DNA of 64,000 nt from Chara braunii (lineage: Eukaryota; Streptophyta; Charophyceae; Charales; Characeae), in the NCBI GenBank assembly GCA_003427395.1, contig BFEA01000354.1, positions 1,184,727 through 1,248,726 on the forward strand, read 5' to 3'. Under the pieces are notes generated by a model that was not told where the DNA came from, did not search any database, and worked only from the letters and a program-made list of their open reading frames with translations. The translations under genes were made by a program, and so were the position numbers. Below, in pieces: positions 1-8,814 of the stretch (its first letter is position 1; every line of letters begins with the position of its first letter).

Positions 1-188
1 AAAATTAGTAAAAGCCTCGACCATGTGGCCGGGGCGACTAGAAAAAAGGGGCCTAACACGCTGTAACAAGCTGCGATGGCCAACAGTGGCTTGGGTTTCC
101 CCTACGGTAGGCGGCAGGCCTTAAGTACTAATCGAATTAGACCCTGTACTCTACTTAGGGCAATTTAGCTCTTAGTAGAACCGAACTA

Positions 189-270
189 GGAGCTAGCCCA
201 GTAGGTACAGGCACAGACTGATACGCAGAGCATCCTGGGATCCAGTTCGACCTGCCTCCGGGCTAGCTCC
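189..270 (+). other. tRNA-like Pol III-type element (possible SINE head)
   Basis: An 82-nt unit whose first seven bases GGAGCTA pair perfectly with its last seven, TAGCTCC, like an acceptor stem. TAGCCCAGTAGG at 195-206 is a full match to the internal A-box consensus TRGCNNARYNGG. AGTTCGACC near 244 is an imperfect B box, about 50 nt downstream. The unit is followed at once by TTTT (271-274), a Pol III stop. A diverged copy at 27,931-28,013 keeps the paired ends and the T-run. The interior does not fold into a standard cloverleaf, so this is not called a functional tRNA. Confidence 0.4.
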
Positions 271-304
271 TTTTGCTAGTTATGAGGGGCAGGGCCTGCC
301 TTTT

Positions 305-392
305 TCGCCCGCCCTCAGACGAGCGGGATTCGAACCCGTGACTTCAAGATTGAAACCGAGAACAGTTGGACCCCGTTGAGGCAGTTGTCACG
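305..392 (-). other. tRNA-derived fragment with perfect B box
   Basis: On the minus strand GGTTCGAATCC (within 327-339) is a perfect Pol III B box inside a CGGG/CCCG T-arm. TGCCTCAACGGG, 47 nt upstream, matches the A box with one mismatch, which is normal tRNA spacing. The ends do not pair as an acceptor stem. It is therefore a tRNA pseudogene or SINE head rather than a working tRNA. Confidence 0.4.
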
Positions 393-412
393 ACGGGGTA
401 GTTAGAGGTAAG

Positions 413-1060
413 TTTGTTGTTGTTGTTGTTGTTGTTGTTGTTTTTTTCGTTGTTTTACTAGTTTTTCCTTTTCGAACCCCGTGTTTTCTTCTTCGAAAGT
501 ACCGCTGAAACTAGGGTAGGTTCATCCAGGCCTAAGTCATGAAGGACTTGGCCGCCGAGAAGCTCGGCACGACGTCGCACAGACCCGGTTCTAGAGTGGG
601 AGAGAGAGAAGGAGAGGGGAGAAAGGGGAGAGGAGTAAGAGAAGAAAAGCAACCTGGGCCAAAAGGGAGATATCACGAGTAAGCTGGAGAGCGGGGATTC
701 ACGTGAAAGAAGGAGAACGCAAGAAGAAGGAGAAGGAGAGTGAAAGGAGATAGAAGAGGCGGATGTATCGTCGCTGATTCTCAGCATTCGGCGCCATCAT
801 CCCGCCATTTTCGGGAATAACAGTTGCTGCTTATTGCGGCATTGCTTGAGTGTCCGCGTTCACAGAAACGCGTCCCTGATCCGGAAAAAGGTGAGCGTGT
901 AAGAGAAGAAGAAGAAGAAGAAGAAGGAGAAAGAGAAAGAAGGAAGAAGGAAGAAGGAGGAGAGGAGAAAGAAGGAAGGGGAGAAGGGGGGAGGATCAAA
1001 GGAGAAAAGGATGCTCACCTGGCCGAGACATTGCCAGTAACCTCGTGAACCGCGTACCGG
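413..1060. repeat. (GTT)n then purine-rich (GA/GAA)n tracts
   Basis: A GTT microsatellite (about 413-441) is followed, after a stretch of unremarkable sequence, by imperfect GA/GGA sequence (597-760) and a GAA-rich tract (895-1,000). Open frames here on both strands are compositional: Arg/Glu/Lys repeats on one strand, Ser/Phe/Leu on the other. Confidence 0.8.
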
Positions 1061-1199
1061 ACTTCGTTTGGTCGGTAGGCTCGTGGTTGTTGAATTATCA
1101 CCTAGGCATATTGCCACGTGACAAAGCAAGGACGACGACGACAGCAATGGCGACACAAAAGGAGCAGGAGGAATATAGGTAAGTCACCTATCTCGCGGC

Positions 1200-1520
1200 T
1201 CGCTCCCTAACATTATCAACTACGAACAAAAAAAAATAAACGAATAAATAAATAAATAAATAAATGAGCAAATAAATAAAACAAGTTGAATGAAACTACC
1301 ACTAGAACGAGAAAGTATACGTTCCTACTTTATACGTATAAATGTGTGCGTAGGATCGTGCTACTACTATTGGAAAAATAAGCTAAACCCATCGTATCTA
1401 CCGCCGCAACAACGACATATTCGCTATTACAAGTGTGTGTGAGTATGTGTGTGTGTGTATGTGAGAGAGAGTTAGAGAGAGAGAGAGAGAGAGGTTGGAC
1501 GAGTATACATAGAGAGGGAG
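1200..1520. repeat. Direct-repeat copy A: AAAT microsatellite, 'aatctacc' block, GT/GA tract
   Basis: An (AAAT)n run (1,239-1,275) is followed by a 'gaatgaaactacc' block and then a GT tract running into GA and 'gttgg' (1,435-1,500). The same order recurs at 2,600-2,750, so this is a dispersed or tandem repeat copy. Nothing coding. Confidence 0.55.
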
Positions 1521-1970
1521 AGAGAATTCTTCTTCTTCATCTTCTCAGTCCACCATCTCCTTCTCCCCCTCTCGACATCTGACTTCACTACATCTGCAGA
1601 TTACGAAAGGGAAGGGACAAAGCTTGATGACATTAGATCCGAACTCGACATTGGGATTCATACATTAGGACGGGGATTTGGTGTTGGCGACATTTCCAAT
1701 TTTCCCTCTCCGTCGTCTGACCCCCCCTCCTCTTCGTCTAGGTATGGTGGGGACTGGCGCCTTCTTCCTGTGTAAGCGCCAGACCCCTTCACGACACGCA
1801 ACGACGATGATGTTGGGGCTGCGCTGCAATACCGATCGTTCGGATCATTGGTATCTAAGTCTTCCGATACAATATCTGTACTGTGTATGGGAGGTAGGTT
1901 CTTGTTCTGATCTGCGCCTTTACCGTAGGCAACTCGCGTGTGTGTGTGTGTGTATGGAGTATGGGTCTCG
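1520..1970. other. Spacer without recognisable gene
   Basis: Mixed-composition DNA with short polypyrimidine stretches. The open frames on both strands overlap and show no domain or protein-like wording. No function proposed. Confidence 0.4.
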
Positions 1971-2086
1971 AACCTACGGATCGCCACACGCTACTCGATT
2001 CGATAGAATGAGCGAATCAAGAAGTGGCAATGTATGTTTCCACGTTTCAACGGAAGATTCATCCTGTTTTTGCTCATCCTATCGAT

Positions 2087-2152
<66 letters not shown>

Positions 2153-2530
2153 TGTGTGTGTGTGTGTGTATGTGTGTGTGTGTGAGAGAGAGAAAAAAAA
2201 AAAGCTAAGTCCTCAGCCCACGGCTCGACGCGCGCTACATGGATCAATAAGACGAGCAAGTCAAAAGGAGATAGTGTATATTTCCCCGATTCAGCGGAAG
2301 ATTCATTCCGTTTTTGCTCATCCTAACGATGGAGTGTGTGTGAGTGCGAGTGTGTGGAAGGGAGAGAATGATAAGTCTCCTACCTTGGCCGATAGTTAAG
2401 TCTCCAACCCGTGCATCACTGCACGGTACCTGGATCGATAAAGTGAGTGAATCAAAAAAAAAAAAAAAAAAAGTGGTTTTCAGGTTTCAGCGGAAGATTC
2501 ATCCCGTTTTTGCACATCCTATCGATGGTG
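1970..2530 (+). repeat. Three diverged copies of an LTR-derived motif split by (GT)n
   Basis: The phrase 'ggaagattcatcc' followed by a T-run and 'gctcatcc' or 'gcacatcc' occurs at about 2,050, 2,296 and 2,500. Each is preceded by 'ggatc(g)ata' and 'gagtgaatcaa'-like sequence, giving three units of roughly 200-240 bp. Unit 1 carries a (GT)n tract (2,090-2,192). Relatives of the motif lie inside the long LTR copies (about 13,140, 44,735, 45,050, 57,010) and before the hammerhead (63,458). It is therefore likely derived from LTR-type elements. Confidence 0.5.
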
Positions 2531-2599
2531 TTTATATGCGTGCGTGCATGAGAGCTCTACCAAGGCGATTACACGCAGCCTCCATCGAAGGTATGATAT

Positions 2600-2750
2600 A
2601 TATATATATTAATAAATGACTAAATAAAATAAAATAGTATGAATCTACCGCTAGAGCATGGATAGATACACCACCGCCTGGGTATGTGAGGGTGAAGGTG
2701 TGTGAAGGAGTATGTATGTGTGTGAGAGAGAGAGAGAGAGGTTGGGAAAC
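2600..2750. repeat. Direct-repeat copy B (matches 1,200-1,520)
   Basis: An AAAT/AAAAT-type run, 'gaatctaccgctagagca' and a GT tract turning into GA and 'gttggg' occur in the same order as in copy A, with more divergence. Confidence 0.5.
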
Positions 2751-2875
2751 ACTTGCCTATACGTTGCTAGTCGCGATCATAGAAGTCGGGCGATCAGCCC
2801 GAACGCGATGCAACCCCCCACCCTTGTTGACTGTATCGGTCCGGAAAAGTAGCCGTATACATCCGTTATATCCAT

Positions 2876-2974
2876 ATTATTATTAATATTATTATTGTTA
2901 TTGTTATTATTACTATTATTATTATTATTATTATTATTATTTCTGTTTTCCTTATTATCGTGGTCATATTAATA

Positions 2975-3025
<51 letters not shown>

Positions 3026-3112
3026 CATTATTATTATTATTATTATCATTATTATTATTATTAGTAGTAGTAGTAGTATTTTTATTTATTTATTTATTTA
3101 TTTATCTTTTTT
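2876..3112. repeat. (ATT)n microsatellite
   Basis: About 235 bp of imperfect ATT repeats with TAG and TATT interruptions. Similar ATT arrays sit at 3,778-3,840, 4,985-5,030 and 7,328-7,480, which suggests a shared source element. Confidence 0.9.
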
Positions 3113-3212
3113 TTTCCTTGCCATCAAGATCAGGGTTTTCTTCGTACAAACTGCTGTTCGGAAAGTACGAACGTCACGAGATCGCAAAACGTCAAGTGAG
3201 AGACAACAAGCA

Positions 3213-3315
3213 GGGGAGAAGAAGAAGAAGAAGAAGAAGGAGGAGAAGAAGAAGAAGAAGAAGAAGGAGAAGAAGAAGAAGAAGAAGAAGAGGGGAGAAG
3301 AAAGGGAAAGGAGAA
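3213..3315. repeat. (GAA)n microsatellite
   Basis: Imperfect GAA/GGA triplets. Arg-rich (+) and Ser-rich (-) open frames across it are artefacts of the repeat. Confidence 0.9.
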
Positions 3316-3474
3316 GAGGCGAATGGTGGTTCTTGGGTGTGTGAGACATTCGTGAGTAGGGGGAGCGAGGGTGTGAGTGGTACGAGAGCCATACCTGGTT
3401 CCAGAAGCATACAACGTTGATCGCCACATGCTCGTACTTCGGGAATGCTGTTGACGTCATCTTTCGGCTTCGTA

Positions 3475-3735
3475 GTATAGGCTAGATAAGAACTGTCACA
3501 TGTAGTCAGGGCGCTGAGCGCCAGGGCGTATATCAACATTGGTTCGTCATTGATGACGATGAGGAAACTTGACCACCATTGTCAATTATGATATCTTGTG
3601 TGTGTTCTTATTTGATGAATCTCGTGATGCAAATCTGCTGATGAGGTCACGACTATCTGGTCTTATGTCTATGATGCTGTTTGATTTCTGAAGTGCGCTG
3701 TTGCACAATTTCCTTGCATTTTTGTATTATTTAAA
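3475..3735 (+). repeat. Dispersed direct repeat, copy 1
   Basis: This block matches 4,735-4,990 in order. It has a GGCGC/GCGCC hairpin near 3,510, 'atatcaac..tggttcgtc', 'ttgtcaattatga', 'gtgttcttatttg', 'ctcgtgatgcaa', then 'tatgatgctatttgatt' or its variant. It runs into an ATT array, as copy 2 does. Probably part of a non-autonomous element; no coding sequence. Confidence 0.65.
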
Positions 3736-3774
3736 TTTATTATTTCTTTTATTATTTGATTAACTAGTATTATC

Positions 3775-3777
<3 letters not shown>

Positions 3778-3837
<60 letters not shown>

Positions 3838-3840
3838 TAT
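3778..3840. repeat. (ATT)n microsatellite
   Basis: Uninterrupted ATT triplets just after the first copy of the duplicated block. Confidence 0.9.
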
Positions 3841-4029
3841 TAACGGAAATAGATTGCTGTGATTACCGATCTCAGACGCGGAATGCCTAGTAAACATGAG
3901 TTATCAGCTCATGTTCATCACGTCCCTACCCCTTTTTCACACTGCCATCACTTCAGCTGACTGAGAGGTCCCGTGATGAGTCTGGACCGCAGTATTCTCA
4001 GCCGTTTGTCACTGAGGATGCTGTGTGGG

Positions 4030-4415
4030 GTTCATTGAGCCTGATCAGTTGGAAGGTGAGAAAGGAGAGATAAGGAGAAAAGGAGGAATGAAGAAAACGA
4101 AAGGGGGAGAGGCAAACAAACGAACAGAAGGAAGACAAGAAATTACAGACAGACGAGGACCACCCCAAACAAAAACAGAAAGGAGGCAAACAAAAACAGT
4201 CAAGCAGAAACACACGGTCATGCAAACAAGAGCAGACGAACGCAGGCAGCTAAACAGACAATGGCAGACAGACAAAAACAGATACACAGGACATACAAAA
4301 ACAGACAGGTACAAACAGATGTCGACCGATAGACAACAGGGACAGACACCAATAGTCAGATGGATTGGTACAAAAAGACAGACCGCGGTAGAAGAACATA
4401 GAGAAACGAAATAAA
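4030..4415. repeat. Degenerate ACAGA/CAAAAA-rich low-complexity tract
   Basis: Purine-rich sequence dominated by ACAGAC and CAAACAAAAACAG units. The 129-150 aa frames across it (Lys/Gln/Thr-rich on +, Cys/Leu/Val-rich on -) are compositional. A similar tract lies at 6,715-6,940. Confidence 0.7.
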
Positions 4416-4734
4416 GGGTGATCTTTTGGGTATATGTGACACCTATGATGAGAAGGGGGAACGAGATGGTAAGTGAGGCGAGAGAATCACCTGGCACTGG
4501 AAGCGTGCGACACTGGATACTGTATGACCATACCTCGAGAGAGTCTTTGTAAGGAGGAGCTACGATCTATAGTCTGGCGCCAAGACGCGAGGTAGGACAC
4601 CAACGCTGGATCTGATGATGATGATGATGAGAGAGCACTTACCTTAAATTGGCAATAGTCTGCATGAGCGAAGTCTTCAAGTACTTCGATTTGTCACTGA
4701 TGTCAACAGTTGCATTGTCAATCTGTAGGCTGTA

Positions 4735-4980
4735 GTGGTCGTGTAGGGGTAGGCTGGGCGCCGAGCGCCAGATAGGATATCAACTCTGGTTCTTCGTTAA
4801 TGATGATGGGCCTATTCCAGAATTGTCAATTATGAACTCTTGGTGTGTTCTTATTTGGTGACTCTCGTGATGCAATGCTGTTGTTGGGTCGAAGTCGAGA
4901 CTGTCTGAACTCATATGTATGATGCTATTTGATTGCTGAAATCCGCTATTGCTCATCTTCCTTGCAACACATCTTCCTTG

Positions 4981-4990
<10 letters not shown>
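4735..4990 (+). repeat. Dispersed direct repeat, copy 2
   Basis: Matches 3,475-3,735. The GGCGC/GCGCC hairpin is kept, with the base between the arms changed (GGCGCTGAGCGCC in copy 1, GGCGCCGAGCGCC here). It also ends in ATT triplets (4,985-5,030). Confidence 0.65.
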
Positions 4991-5011
<21 letters not shown>

Positions 5012-5039
5012 TATTTTATAGTATTATTATTAGTTATTA

Positions 5040-6495
5040 TTTCTATTACTGTAATCAGACTTGTCATCTTCCTTACTTCACCTGCATGCAAGCTGATGGC
5101 GCATCACATTGGCAACAAGCGCAAACTCAAGACTCAGAGATATAATGGAGACCGAGAACACAGTGCAGATGAAGACTCGCTTAAGGCTGACTGTGGCACA
5201 TAACGCCCACGAGACTCTCTCGGTTCGCACACACAAGATCACCCTGGATATCCCGCCCGCACCACTCTGAACACTCACACAAAACCCACACACCGGCTAC
5301 GGCTATGGCGACTATGGCTGCCTCTACGCTATCACTATGCTAAGCTCTCCTGGCCCACTTCGACTTTGGGCACACTGCAGACCTCTTTGCACAAGCCGCT
5401 GAGACAGCGCTTCCGCTTGGCTTCCGCAGAAATGAATGAATGGCTGTGCGCGGCCTCTTGATTTATACTTCTGTGGCTCGTCGCCTGCCTGTTTCCCTGG
5501 CCCACGGTGCACACAGTCCCAGACAATACTTGCTTGATTGGACCAGGATTGACTAGGGACGAGGACTGCTGACTCAGCACGGGTAGACCCCACGGCTGCC
5601 CACTTGCTTCTAGTTTGCTGTGAGCAACGGTTGCAGGGCCGCTTCCAGACCTTCCGGAAATCTGTGGATTTGGCCTTTCGGACACTGTAGCAGCTACGAC
5701 CCTGACCTTTCCGGACTGTAGCAGCTGCGTCCTATGGACCCTACGACAGTCTGGCTACTGTTACAAATACACAGGTCACGGGTTTAACTCTCAGGGTCAA
5801 CACAAGTGCTCTACACAGGTAAAATAAGACTGGGGACCGCGCCCTGGGATCTGCATTCACTACTACGAATAAGTGGGTATCGTTCCATACCAACAAGGAC
5901 TATTAGACATAAAAGGCAAACACAGTTCAGATTTAAATTCGCTGCGAATTGAATTTGGTGCCAAATAGCCGACACATTTCACATCCGACACTATGTCCAT
6001 AACCCGTACGCACGCGGCTCCAGGTTACCTAGTACGCATTGAAGTTGCCAACTGTCACATGGCGTCTAGTTCACTTCTCTTTCAGCGTGGTTGACTTGAG
6101 AGGGAACCCAAAAAGTTCAGATCAAGTTGTCAGCCATGTCCTCGGGAAAAATCTCATTTGAACCTCTATTGCACAAGGTATTTGTGTGTGCACATACAAA
6201 TAGGTAATGAGGTAGTACCAATATGTTCATGTGCATGCATGAATGAGTGCGTATACTTCTTGCGGGTGACTGTGTAGGGACATGATGTACTTTCTCTGAG
6301 TGTGTATGGACGCGCGTGCTCCATAACTTGCGGACATGCCCCTTTGAATATACACACTGTATTGCTGTGTGTCTGTGTGTGTGAGTGAGTGTATGTGTTG
6401 TCATGTCCACTTTACACTGTTAATATGTGTGTGTTGTAATTTTCACTATGTACAGTTATGAAGTCCGTTGTGCAGTGATGATTCGCAGTGAAACA
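5040..6495. other. Spacer without recognisable gene
   Basis: The overlapping frames of 89-116 aa on the minus strand (5,324-5,685) show no domain I know. A roughly 40-bp direct duplication sits at 5,650-5,735 (two versions of 'ttccgga...ctgtagcagct'). The rest is unremarkable DNA; no promoter or RNA gene seen. Confidence 0.4.
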
Positions 6496-6499
6496 GCTC

Positions 6500-6501
<2 letters not shown>

Positions 6502-6564
<63 letters not shown>
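6502..6564. repeat. (GA)n microsatellite
   Basis: Thirty-one uninterrupted GA dinucleotides. Confidence 0.95.
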
Positions 6565-6568
<4 letters not shown>

Positions 6569-6699
6569 GAGGATTGCTAATGCCGATTAATCTAGTAAAC
6601 GCGATTCATAAAATGAATCAGACTTGGATTACATCTGTGAATTGGACGACGACTCTTATTGTCGTTATGTAAAAGTCTGTTGGGCTACTAAGACTGTCT

Positions 6700-6945
6700 G
6701 CTCACACACACACACACACACAGAAGGAAACAGACAGACAGGGAAGGAAGGAAATATAGGGGAAGAGGAAGGAGGAAAGTGAAGAGGGACATGCAAACAA
6801 ACGGCGACAAACAGCAAACTGACAGACATGAAACACAGAGACAAGACAGACAACGGGCAGACGGAAGACAGACAGAAGAGACGGTCAGTCAGACAAACAC
6901 CTGGAGAAAGAGAGAACAAGTGAGGAACTGTAGCCAGAAGTTACG
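6700..6945. repeat. (CA)n and ACAGAC low-complexity tract
   Basis: A short CA repeat runs into GGAAG and ACAGAC units like those at 4,030-4,415. No coding signal. Confidence 0.7.
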
Positions 6946-7327
6946 ACCCGCAGTCAAAGGGCATATCCCACAGGCAGGATTCGCAACACACAGTCAAAGT
7001 TATGTTCCGCAGGAGAAAAGTCGTGGCTTACAGACTCAAGTAGCAGTACACCAATGAGGGTTCAGGAGAATACCGGCCTTTGACTTTCTGAAACAGACAT
7101 GCCATAGGCATATGATACCAGGACAAAGCCAAGTAAAGGAAAGGAGTCTGAATACTTGTGTTGTTGGTTGGAGGGGACGACTCTCGCTGACAATCAGATT
7201 AGTGCTCCGGTTTTCGGTTGATGAAGTATGGATGTAGTTTTGCTTCTCAGACAGTATCATATCTCCTGGCTTTCAGTGTGGTTCCGCAATATGGAATCTG
7301 TTATTTTGCCACTGCCACTTTAATCAT

Positions 7328-7331
7328 GTTG

Positions 7332-7403
<72 letters not shown>

Positions 7404-7480
7404 ATATTATTACTATTAATATTATTATTCACTTTATTATTATCATTTGTATTATTATTATTATTATTATTATTATGATA
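7328..7480. repeat. (ATT)n microsatellite
   Basis: Imperfect ATT array with AAT, TAC and CAC interruptions. The Leu-rich frame across it is an artefact. Confidence 0.9.
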
Positions 7481-7484
7481 ACCT

Positions 7485-8400
7485 GTGATCCTGGCGAGCC
7501 TCGTGTCCGCCCAAAGTGAAGGCGGACCTGAATATCCACAAGAGACCTTATCTCAACACTTCCCAAATGCAGGATTGCACACCGGATGATTGAAATACGG
7601 CCGGGGCCTCACTTCGGGGGTTCTTCCAGACAGTGGGGCACTAGCCGCAAGCGGTTGACGCGCAAAAGCAACAAGCATGGACCCTCGCAATCTTGCAGGC
7701 AGCCAGACCAGCAATCACACGCACATTGCCCTTGAGACACGTTTGCAGAACAATGAATGGGTTGCTGCGACCAAGGCTGTGTGGTGAAAATAAAGGGGTG
7801 CATGTATGGAGAGAAAGAAGAAGAAGAAGAAGAGAAAGGAAGGAGGAGGAAAGTAAACTGAAAGAGGAACAAAAGATGAAGAGGGCGAAAGGATTGTTTT
7901 TTGTGGCTTCTGGGTTTTTCTTTCTTTTAATTTATGGAAAGATAAATTGTTTATTGTAGTGCAAGATACTCTTATTAACATGGCTCTCCAAAAATTATTA
8001 TGAATATTATTTATTTTTGTGGTGGATTGTCATTTGATATTTATTGTCATTCATTGATTGGCATCCTGGGAAAGGAGGCGGATCGGGTATGAAGGGAAGG
8101 AGTGATGTACCAGAGAGAGACATCGTTACCGTGTGACGATGCCTAGCTCCATCCTCCTCGATTCTCTCCTTGATCCAATCCTCCCCCTTTTTCTCATATC
8201 TGTCCAGCAAAATTATTATTATCATCATTATTGTTATCACATTGATTTTTGAAGGTAATGGGGAGGGTCAGATACGAAGAAGGATGAAACACTGGAGAGG
8301 AGAGAGGCGTCGTCACCGTGTGACGGTGCCTACCTCCTCCATCCTTCCCCGTTCTTCCGTATTCTAACCCTCTCATCTCCCTATGTTTCCGCTACTAACT
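7485..8400 (+). repeat. Non-coding block with isolated hairpins
   Basis: It contains a GTCCGCC/GGCGGAC hairpin (about 7,508-7,530). Two related hairpins at 8,121-8,141 and 8,311-8,328 share the core YACCGTGTG but have changed arms. The rest includes a GAA stretch (7,815-7,870). No gene recognised. Confidence 0.4.
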
Positions 8401-8449
8401 GGGATGGTATGATACCTCTGAATCGAAAAATCAACTCTAAGGAAAAGGA

Positions 8450-8560
8450 GGATGTCCAAAACAGACAGAAAACAGGGCGATTGCGGCAACTCTGCCGGAG
8501 TTCAGGAGGAACTCGGGAGGCAGGGAACCATGAGGTATGTGTCACCTAATCCTTTCCCGT
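8450..8560 (+). mobile_element. Fragment of the long-LTR 'GCGGG...GAGAGGTA' block
   Basis: 'gggcgattgcggcaactctgccgga', followed by a GAGTTC/GAACTC hairpin and 'gggaggcagggaac...gaggta', is a diverged copy of the block present in the long LTRs at 14,840-14,965, 46,424-46,540 and 58,290-58,412. It shows that an LTR relative seeds the hairpin region downstream. Confidence 0.5.
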
Positions 8561-8814
8561 ATCCCTTACTGGCTACGACTCTCTATTAGGCTGCATGTAT
8601 GGGTGCATGATATACATCTTTTTGTTTTCTTCAGGAGTAAAATTTTCAGGAAAAGTTAAAATAAGCGTATGATTGAAGTAAGAATCCTGCCTGATTCAGG
8701 AAAGGAACCTAGGAGAACCAAAAAGGAACCTAGCCTTCATGGTCTTGAGAAAGCAAAGGCAGTATGATGGAGGTCTCCGTTGGGGTCGTCAAACTGTCTG
8801 CATGGAATGACTAA

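Larger units (their letters stand above)
1..410. repeat. Hairpin-rich dispersed repeat with tRNA-like pieces
   Basis: No protein-coding frame is credible here. The stretch is built of short inverted repeats, for example the GGAGCTAGCCC / GGGCTAGCTCC pair around 189-270, and TGAGGG near 283 pairing with CCCTCA near 313. Parts of it resemble 27,720-28,020: the run 'cccagtaggta' occurs in both, with the same flanking stem and a T-run after it. I read it as a copy of the same hairpin-tiled dispersed repeat. The left boundary lies outside the window. Confidence 0.5.

Noticed and set aside
189-270. Functional tRNA gene
   Set aside because: Ends pair and the A box is perfect, but the T-arm is not adjacent to the acceptor stem and no anticodon arm folds convincingly.
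3118-3540. Arg-rich or Ser-rich proteins around 3.1-3.5 kb
   Set aside because: Frames are generated by the GAA microsatellite.
3634-3665. Hammerhead-like CTGATGAGGTC
   Set aside because: No GAAA after a helix and no GTC partner in reach.
5324-5685. Overlapping minus-strand frames of 89 and 116 codons
   Set aside because: Two frames open over the same GC-richer DNA, no recognised domain, and one contains a duplicated segment.
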